64,000 nucleotides of DNA from Actinomycetes bacterium (GCA_023565505.1 JAIMBI010000004.1:85686-149685); one strand, 5' to 3'; shown: positions 41,511 through 49,532, numbered from the stretch's first letter. Program-made: numbers and translations. Notes: generated by a model not told the origin, from the sequence alone.

Positions 41511-42797
41511 CTAGATCCGCTCCCGCGCCGCCACCGTCTCCGTCCAGTCGGGGGTCTCCAAGCGCACGCCCGCGCCCCAGAGGCGCGCCACCGCTTGGCA
41601 CGCGAGGCGCGCCCAGTCGCGATCCAACGGCGGCACCGTCCGCGGCACCATCAGGCGCAGTTGATAGTCCGGCCCCACGTCGACCACGCGCACCTCCGGG
41701 GGCCCGACCGCGAGCGCATCCGCCAAGGCGTTGCGCCACGCCGCCCAGTCGTCGTCATCCGCATAGGCAAGGCGGACCGCCACGTCGGCCGTCTCGCCCG
41801 ACTCCCAGCGGTAGCCGTACAACCGGCACGCCTCCCACCGGTCGCGCGTGAGCCACGTGCGCACCAGACTGGCGTCCGTTTCCTCCTGCCAGATCTGAAT
41901 CGCGCGGGCCGTCCCGACTTCGGCCACGAGCTGATCCAGCAGCGGATACAGGCTGTATGGGTTCAAGGCCAGCGGATCCGGCGCGACGACGCGCGCGTGC
42001 ACCGCCATGGCCTCGACGGCCTCCTGGTCCGGGAGCGTCAGCCGTCGCAGGATTTCGCGATGGGTCCATGCCGCGAAGCTCTCATGGATGGTCTTGATGG
42101 GCCACATCTTGGCCCGCATCAGGCCCTCCTGCCGCACGACGAGCAGGATGTCGCGCTGCCAGTCCTCCAGCACCGGCGACTCCCGCGCGAGAAAGCCGAT
42201 CAGGTCGCTAGTCGGCAGGCGATAGCGCGGCGGGGGCTTCGGTTGGGGCCACGGGCGACTCGGCCACAGATGCTCGTAGGGATGCGGCTCCGTGGGCGCC
42301 GGATCCGGCTTCAGCGGCGGATCCTCCGCGCACTGGTCTCGGATCGCGAGGGCGGCATCCAGCGTCCGCTCCACCCGTTCCGCGCCCCACCGGCGCTCAT
42401 ATTCGGCGAAGCGATGTCGGGCCGCCGCTTGCACCTGCGCCCAGTCGGCCGCCGCACCGAGCACATGATGGCGGAAAAGATGGGTGTGCCCCAGCACATG
42501 CGCCATGACCAAGATCTGCGCCGCCAGCGTATTGCCATCCAAAAGATACGCCAGCGGCGGCGTGCCCGGAAAAACGACTTCGTAGATGCGCCCCGCCCCG
42601 CGCTCCAAGCGCTGCTTGGTGATCCAATAGTCCCGCCCGCGAGACCAGTGGCTGTAACCGCCCAGGCCTCCATAGGCGGTCACTTCATAGAGGAGCGGAG
42701 CCGGGACGACGCGGAACTCGACCTCGCCCGGGTCAAGACGAAGGTCGTGGGCCGTCGCTTCAATCCGTGGCAACCACTCTCGCAGCGTGTCAATCAT
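41511..42797 (-). CDS. spoVR: SpoVR/YcgB family protein
   Basis: This 428-residue protein carries the SpoVR signature YEVTAYGGLGGYSHWSRGRD near residues 37-56, DLIGFLARESPVLEDWQRDI near 195-215, and 'VRQEGLMRAKMWPIKTIHES' with FAAWTHREILRR. It is slightly shorter than Bacillus SpoVR (468). SpoVR is needed for normal spore cortex in Bacillus; its biochemical activity is unknown. The start overlaps the yhbH-like stop by 4 bp, and prkA follows 22 bp later. Confidence 0.85.
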   Translation of the reverse strand: MIDTLREWLPRIEATAHDLRLDPGEVEFRVVPAPLLYEVTAYGGLGGYSHWSRGRDYWITKQRLERGAGRIYEVVFPGTPPLAYLLDGNTLAAQILVMAHVLGHTHLFRHHVLGAAADWAQVQAAARHRFAEYERRWGAERVERTLDAALAIRDQCAEDPPLKPDPAPTEPHPYEHLWPSRPWPQPKPPPRYRLPTSDLIGFLARESPVLEDWQRDILLVVRQEGLMRAKMWPIKTIHESFAAWTHREILRRLTLPDQEAVEAMAVHARVVAPDPLALNPYSLYPLLDQLVAEVGTARAIQIWQEETDASLVRTWLTRDRWEACRLYGYRWESGETADVAVRLAYADDDDWAAWRNALADALAVGPPEVRVVDVGPDYQLRLMVPRTVPPLDRDWARLACQAVARLWGAGVRLETPDWTETVAARERI

Positions 42798-43927
42798 GAG
42801 CGATCCTCCAACAGCTCCCGAAGGACGCGCCCGACATCCGTTCGGTCGCGCAGATGGACTCCCCGATACGGCGGGTCAGGCAAGGCCGCAGCCAACGCTG
42901 GGCCGAGTTGCCACCGGTCCCAGCCGACCGCCGCCCAGGGCTGGATCTCGACGAGCCACAAGGCGTTGAGGTGCGGCAAAAGCGGGCGCACGGCCTCGAC
43001 CGCGTCCTCGCGGTCGCCCACCTCGCCGTCCGTCAGATGCAGCCAGTAGACATTCCAGGTCGCGGCCGGGTAGAACTGCTGCTGATGCGTCCCCATCGCC
43101 CGGTAGGCGGGGGCCGCCAGCGTGCCGCTCCCTGCTTCCAACCCGAAAAAGCGCGCCTCCGTCTCCACGCGCTCCGGCTCGGCGTCATGCACCCACCACT
43201 CAATCTGGACCTGCTGATATTGCCACCGGAGCCAGTTGACGATCCACCACGCGAGCACTCGCGCGAGATAGGTCCGGTCGCCGGCCATGCTCCAACTGAT
43301 GTCGCGCAGCAAGTAGACGACCGCGTTTTGGGACGGGCGCGGCTCCTCCTCGGCGGCCCGAAACCGCAGATCGTCCGGATGGAACGTCAACCCGTGCCCT
43401 TCGGCCAGCGACCGCGCCAGCGCTTCCTTCAGGGTTTGCCGGATCGCCAAGGTGGACAACGGCCCGTGCTTGCGCCGGGTCCGCCAGACCGGCTCGGTTT
43501 GCGGGATGCGCGGCGGCTGGCGGTCTTGCAAGCGCGGCAAATGCAGGTCCTCGAACACCCACGCCAGCAACGTTTCGCGATCTAGTTCGACCGTCACGGT
43601 ATGCTCGCCGGGCTGCGTGCCCGGTTGCGATTCCGATCCCTCGCCAGGCCGGGGCCGCTGGCCCACGATGTCGCCCGGCTGCGCCGGGCCTTGCCCAATC
43701 CCTGCATCCGGCGGCTCGCTCGGCGGCTTCGGCCGGAACTGCGGAATCTGGAGGATGGGCACCCGTACCGGCACCGGCTGGCGCGGGTCGCCGCTGATGA
43801 TCGGCGTCTGGCCGACGATCTGCGGCAGCCGCTCCTTGATCGCTTGTTTGAGTTTGTCCGCGTGCCGCGCTTGATCGAGACTGCCCTGGCCGCCCCAGTC
43901 GGCATCGCCGTGCGTGATCGTGCTCAT
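42794..43927 (-). CDS. yhbH: YhbH/YeaH (DUF444) family protein
   Basis: The start at ATG 43927 (MSTITHGDADWGGQGSLDQA) overlaps the upstream stop (ATGA). The 377-residue product has an N-terminal DUF444 pattern (HADKLKQAIKERLPQIVGQT, then PIISGDPRQPVPVRVPI). A MIDAS-like motif DISWSM occurs within VVYLLRDISWSMAGDRTY, and WWVHDAEPERVETEARFF and WLHLTDGEVGDREDAVEAV are present. In bacteria yhbH/yeaH travels with prkA and spoVR and is a substrate or partner of the PrkA kinase. Order here is yhbH-spoVR-prkA. Confidence 0.85.
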   Translation of the reverse strand: MSTITHGDADWGGQGSLDQARHADKLKQAIKERLPQIVGQTPIISGDPRQPVPVRVPILQIPQFRPKPPSEPPDAGIGQGPAQPGDIVGQRPRPGEGSESQPGTQPGEHTVTVELDRETLLAWVFEDLHLPRLQDRQPPRIPQTEPVWRTRRKHGPLSTLAIRQTLKEALARSLAEGHGLTFHPDDLRFRAAEEEPRPSQNAVVYLLRDISWSMAGDRTYLARVLAWWIVNWLRWQYQQVQIEWWVHDAEPERVETEARFFGLEAGSGTLAAPAYRAMGTHQQQFYPAATWNVYWLHLTDGEVGDREDAVEAVRPLLPHLNALWLVEIQPWAAVGWDRWQLGPALAAALPDPPYRGVHLRDRTDVGRVLRELLEDRS

Positions 43928-44208
43928 CCGTCGTGCCCCTCCCGCCGAATCGCCCACACCGCCTCGTCCCAGACCGGCAACGGCAAGGGGGACCGCGCCA
44001 CGAGATGGCGCAGGATGCCCTCCAACGCGTGCGGGCGAAACGGTTGCGCGTCGACACGCACCGTGCGATCGTGCGCATCGGTCCACCACGTGAGCCACGG
44101 CCACGCGGGGTCCTCGTAACGCCGCCCGCTCGCTCCCACCACCTCGACATGCAGATGATCGGCGTGCGGCGACCAATGCAGATAGCACGCCTGCCAGAGC
44201 ACAATCAT
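43924..44208 (-). CDS. Small protein upstream of yhbH-like gene
   Basis: This 94-residue protein (MIVLWQACYLHWSPHADHLH) has a Trp-rich centre (WPWLTWWTDAHDRTVRVDAQ) and a helical C-terminus ending AIRREGHDG. Its stop overlaps the yhbH-like start (ATGA) and its start overlaps the gene above by 4 bp, so it is translationally linked to the kinase cassette. The family was not recognised; it may be an accessory or sensor subunit. Confidence 0.55.
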   Translation of the reverse strand: MIVLWQACYLHWSPHADHLHVEVVGASGRRYEDPAWPWLTWWTDAHDRTVRVDAQPFRPHALEGILRHLVARSPLPLPVWDEAVWAIRREGHDG

Positions 44209-44537
44209 GGCGATTCCCCTTCGGCGGGCGCCGCCGTCGGTGGGACCGAGGCGGCCTCAACCGGCGGCACCCGTGGGCCGTCCCAGGCTGGCAACTCGCC
44301 CCACCCCTCGACCGGCTTAAGACCATACCGGGCTTCCAGGAGGCGCAAGAGGTTGGGCAGGATGGCCACGTCGAAGACCTGACCGACCAGTTGGGGCAAC
44401 TGCTGCCCGAGTTCTTGGCGGCTCGGCGGCGCTTGCAGGAATTCCAGTTGCTTCCGCAACGCCGCCCGCTCGGCCGGCGAATACGGCGTGCCGTCCGGCC
44501 GCACGAGCGGCACCCCGTTCTTGTCCACCAGACTCAT
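44205..44537 (-). CDS. Small helical protein at head of prkA cassette
   Basis: The ATG at 44537 (MSLVDKNGVPLVRPDGTPYS) follows GGAGGGGG. It has 110 residues with helices 'PAERAALRKQLEFLQAPPSR' and 'LGQQLPQLVGQVFDVAILPN', and a Pro/Ala-rich tail. It starts the overlapping five-gene string that ends with prkA. Function unknown. Confidence 0.55.
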   Translation of the reverse strand: MSLVDKNGVPLVRPDGTPYSPAERAALRKQLEFLQAPPSRQELGQQLPQLVGQVFDVAILPNLLRLLEARYGLKPVEGWGELPAWDGPRVPPVEAASVPPTAAPAEGESP

Positions 44538-44553
44538 CGGTCTCCCCCTCCTG

Positions 44554-45069
44554 TTAAGCCACCGGCCGCCGCGCCACGGGATGAGCCGCCAACCAGTCGG
44601 CCACCTGTTGGCGCATCGACGCCTGGGTTTGCGGGTCCGCCGCCTCGTACGCATTGCACCACGCCCGCCAGCGGCGCTCGACCGTCGTACGGCGCACCTC
44701 GTCCGGGTCCGCCGCTTTGAGCGCCCGGATGGCATCCCGCAGTTGGGCCACGCTCCATTCGCGGTCGGCGGCGGTGTCCACCCAACCCTGCGGATCCGCC
44801 GTCGCCACGGCCACGACAAAGTGCTCGAAATACAGCGTCGGCGGGCGCTGGGCCGGGTCTGGAAAGGCCCGCCACACTTGGATGAGGCGCCGGACCCGCG
44901 AGGCCGAGCATTGGAGCGGGCCCGCCATCTCCTTCGGCGTCAGCCCGAGCCCCTCCGGCGGCGGGATGGCGCCCTCGTATGCGAGCGCCGCCAGGGTCCA
45001 TTGCATGGTGCGCTCGTGGCTCAGCGCCTCGGCAACGAGTTGTTGCCATTCGTCCAACGGACGGGCCAT
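44554..45069 (-). CDS. HTH-containing hypothetical protein
   Basis: This 171-residue protein shows an N-terminal helical segment, then a helix-turn-helix-like 'GLTPKEMAGPLQCSASRVRR' (residues 42-61) with LIQVWRAF following. This resembles ParB/Spo0J or Mu-type DNA-binding regions. A central region (LRDAIRALKAADPDEVRRTT) and a C-terminal helix follow. It may regulate the leftward operon; not recognised further. Confidence 0.5.
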   Translation of the reverse strand: MARPLDEWQQLVAEALSHERTMQWTLAALAYEGAIPPPEGLGLTPKEMAGPLQCSASRVRRLIQVWRAFPDPAQRPPTLYFEHFVVAVATADPQGWVDTAADREWSVAQLRDAIRALKAADPDEVRRTTVERRWRAWCNAYEAADPQTQASMRQQVADWLAAHPVARRPVA

Positions 45070-45071
45070 GC

Positions 45072-45668
45072 CTACCTCTCCCCCAGCGCTTCTTCCAACA
45101 AGCGCTTTGCTTCGATGAGCTTGGCTAGGTCCACCGGCGCCGCCTGCCGCGACGCCTGCCAGTGCTCCAGCGTTTGCACGATGAGCCAGGGCCGCCCGTC
45201 CGCCCGAATGGCGACCAGATCCGGCTGCTCGCGCTCATCGAGCACCCAGCGGTATAACTCTTTGAAGGCATCCGGCCCCCGTCGTTTGACCTCGGCCTGC
45301 AAACCGTCGGGGAGCACCACGTCATTGCTCAACGACCCGCCAAGACTTCCCGAGTAGGGCACCCGTTGCCCTCGGACAAGGCGCGCAAACTCCCGCTCGC
45401 CCTTCGTCCCCTTGTCTTTGGCCCGAGCACCGCGCTGGGCGGCAACCGATTGGCGCGCGGCCCGGCGCGCGCGTCGACGCGCATTTTTGCGGGCTTCGAT
45501 GGCGGGGATCTTCGTCTTGGAGTCACGGGGCACATAGTAGGACGGCGCCATGGCCTCTTCCGGCCAGACGCACGCGGTACACCAGGCCCCCGCGTTGCGG
45601 CAGTTCACCGCCGCCGGGCAGGTGGTGGGGCCTGGCACGAAGTCCTCTAGGACTTCGGGGTGGTCCAA
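45072..45668 (-). CDS. Hjc/PDDEXK-type nuclease with N-terminal cysteine cluster
   Basis: TTG 45668 follows GAGGAGG. The 198-residue protein has an N-terminal four-cysteine cluster (C17, C23, C30, C33), a very basic segment (residues 60-90), then 'GTKGEREFARLVRGQRVPYS' with 'GSLGGSLSNDVVLPDGLQAE' and VKRRGPDAF. Conserved acidic and basic residues (E91/E93, D116, E126, K128) match the restriction-like E-D-ExK core of Holliday-junction resolvases. It may resolve replication or recombination intermediates of the phage. Confidence 0.65.
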   Translation of the reverse strand: MDHPEVLEDFVPGPTTCPAAVNCRNAGAWCTACVWPEEAMAPSYYVPRDSKTKIPAIEARKNARRRARRAARQSVAAQRGARAKDKGTKGEREFARLVRGQRVPYSGSLGGSLSNDVVLPDGLQAEVKRRGPDAFKELYRWVLDEREQPDLVAIRADGRPWLIVQTLEHWQASRQAAPVDLAKLIEAKRLLEEALGER

Positions 45669-45715
45669 TGCTGGCGGCCTCCTCGATCCAGCATCGGCCC
45701 GTCTTGCTCGCCATC

Positions 45716-45743
45716 AGTATAGCACAGTCGGGCCCGCTGCAAA
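45716..45743 (-). promoter_or_regulatory. Leftward promoter upstream of nuclease gene
   Basis: On the minus strand TTTGCA, 16 bp, then TATACT, preceded by TG (TGCTATACT, extended -10). It would drive the nuclease gene and the downstream prkA cassette. It is divergent from the rightward promoter 18 bp away. Confidence 0.6.
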
Positions 45744-45761
45744 AAAATTGGGCCGACCTTG

Positions 45762-45790
45762 TTGACACGTCCTAACGTATCCGTTATGCT
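45762..45790 (+). promoter_or_regulatory. Strong consensus rightward promoter
   Basis: TTGACA, exactly 17 bp, then TATGCT form a near-ideal sigma-A promoter. It lies 26 bp before the ATG at 45816 and drives the two-gene rightward operon opposing the early leftward operon. Confidence 0.75.
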
Positions 45791-45815
45791 GACGGCAGAG
45801 AGGAGGCACGACCCC

Positions 45816-46199
45816 ATGCCATTCGAGACGATCTACAGCGACGGGCACGGCCAGCGGTATGCGGCCGTCACACTCCCCTGGCCCCAAGTGCGCGCCATCC
45901 TCGGCCGCGACCACGACGGATCGGGCGAGGACGACCAGGCGCTCATCCAATGGCTTTGCAATCACGGCGCACCCGCCTGGGTGGCGGACGCTGACGAGGG
46001 ATGGATCGATGAACACGGGTGGGGCCTCATCGGCCCCCGGCTCGTAGGCTGGGCCGCCATCGAGTGGGCGAAAGCCCACGGCGGGCGGTTGGCGAAGTAC
46101 GCGGACCCTGTGGACGACGCGCGTTCGGTGACCTTGGAGGAAGCCGTGGTCATTGCGCGGGAAGACCCGTCGCTGATTTACCTGGAGCCAACGCCATGA
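45816..46199 (+). CDS. Hypothetical protein of rightward operon
   Basis: The start ATG 45816 follows GAGAGGAGG. The 127-residue protein begins MPFETIYSDGHGQRYAAVTL. Its 'RAILGRDHDGSGEDDQALIQ' segment and an 'AEEWIDEHGWGL'-like helical segment suggest a small globular domain. It is acidic. Its stop overlaps the next start. No family recognised; expression from a strong independent promoter suggests a regulatory or conversion role. Confidence 0.6.
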   Translation: MPFETIYSDGHGQRYAAVTLPWPQVRAILGRDHDGSGEDDQALIQWLCNHGAPAWVADADEGWIDEHGWGLIGPRLVGWAAIEWAKAHGGRLAKYADPVDDARSVTLEEAVVIAREDPSLIYLEPTP

Positions 46200-46402
46200 C
46201 CGACTGGGTCACGACCACCGAGGCCGCCGCCCTGCTCGGCGTCAACCCGTCGCGCGTCCGGCAGCTCCTGCTCGCGGGTCGCATCGTCGGCGCGCGCAAG
46301 GCGGCCGGCACGTGGCTGATCCCGACGCCCATCCAGGTCCGGCCCAGCCCCGTCTTCGCGCGCGTCCCGCGTCACGCCGATGACGGATCCGCCCACCACT
46401 GA
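46196..46402 (+). CDS. Excisionase/MerR-type HTH protein
   Basis: ATGA overlaps the stop of the preceding gene. The 68-residue protein begins MTDWVTTTEAAALLGVNPSR, then VRQLLLAGRIVGARKA and WLIPTPIQV. This is the compact winged-helix of excisionase/MerR-like proteins (HTH_17). It is oriented against the flanking operon and may regulate the neighbouring promoters. Its stop overlaps by 31 bp that of the leftward gene. Confidence 0.65.
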   Translation: MTDWVTTTEAAALLGVNPSRVRQLLLAGRIVGARKAAGTWLIPTPIQVRPSPVFARVPRHADDGSAHH

Positions 46403-46575
46403 GCCGCGACCGCCAGGGCCGCCTCCTGCGTCGCCACCCGCACGCAGGTCAGGCGGCCCCCTTTGTGCGCCCGGCAGACCTCCCAGCCGCCGCGCACCGG
46501 GTACAACGTGATCCGCCAGCCCCGCCGCGCCACGGGGCGGCCGTCGAGGAGCCGATCACGCGCGCGATCCGTCAT
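46372..46575 (-). CDS. Small hypothetical protein
   Basis: This 67-residue protein starts at ATG 46575 (MTDRARDRLLDGRPVARRGW). Its 'RITLYPVRGGWEVCRAHKGG' strand pair and an 'EAALAVAAQWWAD' helix give an alpha/beta mini-domain. It overlaps the gene above by 20 bp. Function unknown. Confidence 0.5.
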   Translation of the reverse strand: MTDRARDRLLDGRPVARRGWRITLYPVRGGWEVCRAHKGGRLTCVRVATQEAALAVAAQWWADPSSA

Positions 46576-46759
46576 GGGTATGCACCTGCCGCAGCGCGCG
46601 CCGCACGCGGTCGATGTACGTGTCCTGAATGACGAGCCGGCCAGCGGGGTCCCAGCCCTCAAAGCGGTGGGTGTCCGGGTTGTACGCGACGGATCCCACC
46701 ACCTGCCGACACGCACGGCAGGGCACCGGCTCGCGCCACCCATCCGCTGTCTCAATCAT
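46556..46759 (-). CDS. Small zinc-binding hypothetical protein
   Basis: This 67-residue protein (MIETADGWREPVPCRACRQV) has CRAC near residue 14 and a strand-rich 'HRFEGWDPAGRLVIQDTYI' segment. It has only one clear CxxC, so zinc binding would need a partner. It overlaps both neighbours, as usual for this operon. Confidence 0.5.
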   Translation of the reverse strand: MIETADGWREPVPCRACRQVVGSVAYNPDTHRFEGWDPAGRLVIQDTYIDRVRRALRQVHTHDGSRA

Positions 46760-47294
46760 GGGGCGTCGCCTCCAGCACGCGCAGGGCCGCGCGGACCAAC
46801 GCCATCGCGACAGCGGAGGCCGTCTCGTCGCGCGCATACGTGAAGGCATGGAACCCGCGTGCCGTGCGAGATTCCACACGCACACCGTCACCGGTTCGGT
46901 AGGACCACCGCAGGCCGAGCGCGTTGAGGGCGGACACGGTTCGATCCAGACTCCCGCAGAAGTCGAACGGTTCCCCGACGCCGATCCGCCACTCCGGGTG
47001 CCAATTCGGGTCGTCGCGGTGGGCGTCCAGGTCCGCCCAGATGCGGTCCGTGACGGCATCCCGTTCGGCGTCCGTCATGGCCTGCTCGACGGCCTCATCG
47101 GCAGGCCAATAAGCCTCGTTGACGCACCGCATACAGAGATGGCCGATAGGGTACAGATACCCCCCGCACTCCGGGTCGTCATGCGGATGGCCCTGGGGGC
47201 ACGTCGCGGCGGGATGATACGCTGCGGCTAGCCCCAGCACCCGCGCCACATGCCGCGCGAAGGCCGCGTTGAGGGCGGCGCGGTCGTCAACCAT
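46752..47294 (-). CDS. Hypothetical protein with zinc-ligand N-terminus
   Basis: This 180-residue protein has CPQGHPHDDPEC near residues 32-43 and CMRC near residue 54, so a zinc-bound loop is likely. A DPNWHPEWRIGVGEPFDFCG segment and helices follow. The start ATG 47294 overlaps the gene above by 8 bp. Not recognised. Confidence 0.55.
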   Translation of the reverse strand: MVDDRAALNAAFARHVARVLGLAAAYHPAATCPQGHPHDDPECGGYLYPIGHLCMRCVNEAYWPADEAVEQAMTDAERDAVTDRIWADLDAHRDDPNWHPEWRIGVGEPFDFCGSLDRTVSALNALGLRWSYRTGDGVRVESRTARGFHAFTYARDETASAVAMALVRAALRVLEATPHD

Positions 47295-47685
47295 TGTCCT
47301 CCGCCTCCTCTCCTAACACGCGCAGCCACGCGCGGGCGACAGCTTCCGTCGCCGTGAGGCCCCGGGCCCACTCGTTCAGATCCCGGCGGTCGTCGCCCGT
47401 CTCCCACATCTCGGCCAGATACGCTCCGCCCTCCGCTGGCCAGATCTCGATCACGTAGTCGCGGGTCGCATTCCACCGCTCCCACAGGGGCCAGAGGAGG
47501 CCTGGGTGGAGCCAATCCTTGGGCCGCAGCGGATCCCAGGTCACCGGGGTACCGCACACGGGGCACGCGGCGGCATCGGGGACGTAGCTCAGCCTGTAGT
47601 GCCCGCGCGCGCACCGGCCAGCCGTCACCTCGTACACCACTTCATGGCCCAACACCGGCGCCAGCCGCGCCGCTAGATCGGCCAC
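47287..47685 (-). CDS. Zinc-ribbon hypothetical protein
   Basis: I use GTG 47685 (VADLAARLAPVLGHEVVYEV), although its GGAGG-rich upstream sequence is 24 bp away and the start is uncertain. The 132-residue product has CARGHYRLSYVPDAAACPVC, then a Trp-rich 'WNATRDYVIEIWPAEGG' region. The CxxxH...CxxC arrangement suggests zinc binding. Upstream residues in frame are low-complexity GGGGG sequence and probably not translated. Confidence 0.5.
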   Translation of the reverse strand: MADLAARLAPVLGHEVVYEVTAGRCARGHYRLSYVPDAAACPVCGTPVTWDPLRPKDWLHPGLLWPLWERWNATRDYVIEIWPAEGGAYLAEMWETGDDRRDLNEWARGLTATEAVARAWLRVLGEEAEDNG

Positions 47686-47747
47686 GAGAGCCTGTTGCGG
47701 GTCGGTCCTGCCTCCCCCTCCTCCAGCCGCCGACTCGCTACCGCCGC

Positions 47748-48542
47748 TTATCGCGGCGCTGGCGTTGCCCAGCGTGCCAACACGCGATCCAGCGCATCGG
47801 CGGCTAACCGCAGCTGGTATAGCGTCGTATGGTCGATGCCTTGCGCCGCGGCTTGTTCTAACCGCGTCAGGGCCTCGTCCAGTCGGTGTGCCCACTCGCC
47901 GGTCGGCAACCCGTGCCGGTCGAGCACGCGCTTTACCGCTTTCCAGTCTGATTCGACGGCATAGCGGGCGCGGCGCTCCTGGTCCAGCTCAGCCTGAAGA
48001 TGCGCCACCTGTTGCGCCAATTTCGACCCGACACGCCGCCCCAGTTCATGCCGAGCCGCCTTGTCCTCGACCCAGGCGGCCAAATACTCACGTCGGTCAC
48101 TCCACCACGGGTGGCGATCCGGTTGCAGGCGGCTGAGGACGAGATAGTACAGGAGTTCGGCCGGAAGCCGGTCCATCGGACGCAACACCGGACGGCGGAC
48201 CTGCCTGATCGTCCCGTCCGGCTTGACCCAGTACAGGCCAATGCCCTCGGGAATCTCCTCGCGGCCGATGACGCCCCAAGGGCACGCGAAACTGAACTGG
48301 TGCACGAGGGGCACGTACCCGTCCCACTTGTCGTCCCGCAGGAAGTCATGGCGACTGACCTTGACCTCATACCCGACAAAGCGGGGCTTCGACCAACTCG
48401 GGCGGATGGCCAACGCATCTAGGCGCCGGTGCGCGCGGGTCAATGTCGCCCCGTCCTTGACCTCCAGGAACCAGAGGTCATTCGCGTGCCGACGTTGCAG
48501 CACGCGCAAGATCTCCTCTGGGGTCATGGTCACATGCACCAT
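47748..48542 (-). CDS. MmcB-like restriction-fold DNA repair protein
   Basis: This 264-residue protein begins MVHVTMTPEEILRVLQRRHA. Its 'WFLEVKDGATL' and 'PRFVGYEVKVSRHDFLRDDK' segments carry the E-x-K core of the MmcB family (restriction-endonuclease fold, DNA repair). The C-terminal half is a long charged helix (KLAQQVAHLQAELDQERRAR). Phage versions may act in recombination or repair. It follows the gene cluster of recombination and helicase functions. Confidence 0.65.
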   Translation of the reverse strand: MVHVTMTPEEILRVLQRRHANDLWFLEVKDGATLTRAHRRLDALAIRPSWSKPRFVGYEVKVSRHDFLRDDKWDGYVPLVHQFSFACPWGVIGREEIPEGIGLYWVKPDGTIRQVRRPVLRPMDRLPAELLYYLVLSRLQPDRHPWWSDRREYLAAWVEDKAARHELGRRVGSKLAQQVAHLQAELDQERRARYAVESDWKAVKRVLDRHGLPTGEWAHRLDEALTRLEQAAAQGIDHTTLYQLRLAADALDRVLARWATPAPR

Positions 48543-48559
48543 CCCTCACGCCTCCGCCT

Positions 48560-48745
48560 CTAGTCGCCGGATCGACAGCGCCGCTGCAGCAACATCGCTC
48601 GCAGTTCCTGAATGTGGTCCCAATAAATGTCCTCAGGATCTCGCCAGGGCCGATGCCTAGCTTCCGTCATCCGGCGCAACAGCCGGGCCGCAGCGGAGTC
48701 CTGGGCATACCGCCGCCGCATGACCCGTCGCATGATCTTGTTCAT
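48560..48745 (-). CDS. Small basic protein
   Basis: The start ATG 48745 (MNKIMRRVMRRRYAQDSAAA) follows AGGAGG. The 61-residue protein is very basic with WRDPEDIYWDHIQELRAMLL in the middle and ends CRSGD. Nucleic-acid binding is possible. Its start lies next to the stop of the zinc gene above. Confidence 0.5.
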   Translation of the reverse strand: MNKIMRRVMRRRYAQDSAAARLLRRMTEARHRPWRDPEDIYWDHIQELRAMLLQRRCRSGD

Positions 48746-48746
48746 C

Positions 48747-48929
48747 CTACGCACCCTCCTCTATCCGCCGGATTTCGCACTCGCTCTCCACCAGGGCGAG
48801 ATACCCGCACTGCGGGCACCCCGCGCTGTCGCGCCACCAGTAGCCACCGGGCGGGAGCGTGTCGTCCCACGCCACCGGCGACCAAGCGCCGCAGGCAGGA
48901 CAGCGGGCTTCACGATGCGAAGATGTCAT
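48747..48929 (-). CDS. Mini zinc-ribbon protein
   Basis: This 60-residue protein ([20 protein letters not shown]) has CPAC and CPQC separated by 26 residues, with GGYWWRDSAG between, so a zinc ribbon is likely. It is acidic at the C-terminus (ECEIRRIEEGA). Overlaps neighbours by several bases. Confidence 0.55.
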   Translation of the reverse strand: MTSSHREARCPACGAWSPVAWDDTLPPGGYWWRDSAGCPQCGYLALVESECEIRRIEEGA

Positions 48930-49158
48930 CCCGCAGGACCTCCCAATAACCCGTACCCCATGTCCGTGGTCGCCACCATACCTCGGTGCTGATCCAGCGT
49001 TGCAACCGCGCGGTGTGCTCGTACCGGGACGCCCCACAGCGCGGGCACGGATCGGGTGCGAAGAACCGGTCGACAAAGTGCCGGTTGGCAATGCAGGTCA
49101 GCCGTTGACAGCGCCTGCACACCCAGTAGTACTGGTACGGTCCAGGCCGTCCGCTCAT
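48910..49158 (-). CDS. Zinc-ribbon protein
   Basis: The start ATG 49158 ([20 protein letters not shown]) gives 82 residues. CRRC and CPRC are separated by 25 residues, with aromatic [14 protein letters not shown] following. This is a classic small zinc-ribbon. It overlaps the neighbours by 4-20 bp. Confidence 0.55.
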   Translation of the reverse strand: MSGRPGPYQYYWVCRRCQRLTCIANRHFVDRFFAPDPCPRCGASRYEHTARLQRWISTEVWWRPRTWGTGYWEVLRDDIFAS

Positions 49159-49532
49159 GGGCCATCCTCCTCCATCCGCCGGATCGACAGCGCCGCCACC
49201 CCGGGCGGCAGCAGGTCCGGCACATCGGCATGCCGCAGCACGTGGGTCACGCGCACGCGGCAAGTGCGGCCGGTATAGCAGCGGGACTCATAGTGGGCGT
49301 AGATGGCTGCAATGCGAGCGCGTCGCCGGTCTGGGTCCGGCTCTTCCATCCACGCAGCCTGGACCGCTCGACGCCACTCGGGGATGTCGAGATCCGTACG
49401 CCACTCTCGCAGCACGAGCACATCCCCCGGCTCAAACCGCCGGGTGTCCTCGCGTCGCAGTTCAAGCGTCTTCTGACCCGACGCCACCGCGTCGAACCAC
49501 GGCGGCGCAATCTTCAGCGTCCACTCCGCCAT
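49155..49532 (-). CDS. ASCH/PUA-like (DUF3850) RNA-binding protein
   Basis: This 125-residue protein starts [29 protein letters not shown] and [13 protein letters not shown]. The 'LKI.P.yFd.V.sG.Kt.ElR' opening is typical of DUF3850 proteins with an ASCH/PUA fold, which bind RNA. The C-terminus has a second strand block ([20 protein letters not shown]). In phages such small proteins may bind tRNA or mRNA; role inferred. Confidence 0.65.
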   Translation of the reverse strand: MAEWTLKIAPPWFDAVASGQKTLELRREDTRRFEPGDVLVLREWRTDLDIPEWRRAVQAAWMEEPDPDRRRARIAAIYAHYESRCYTGRTCRVRVTHVLRHADVPDLLPPGVAALSIRRMEEDGP

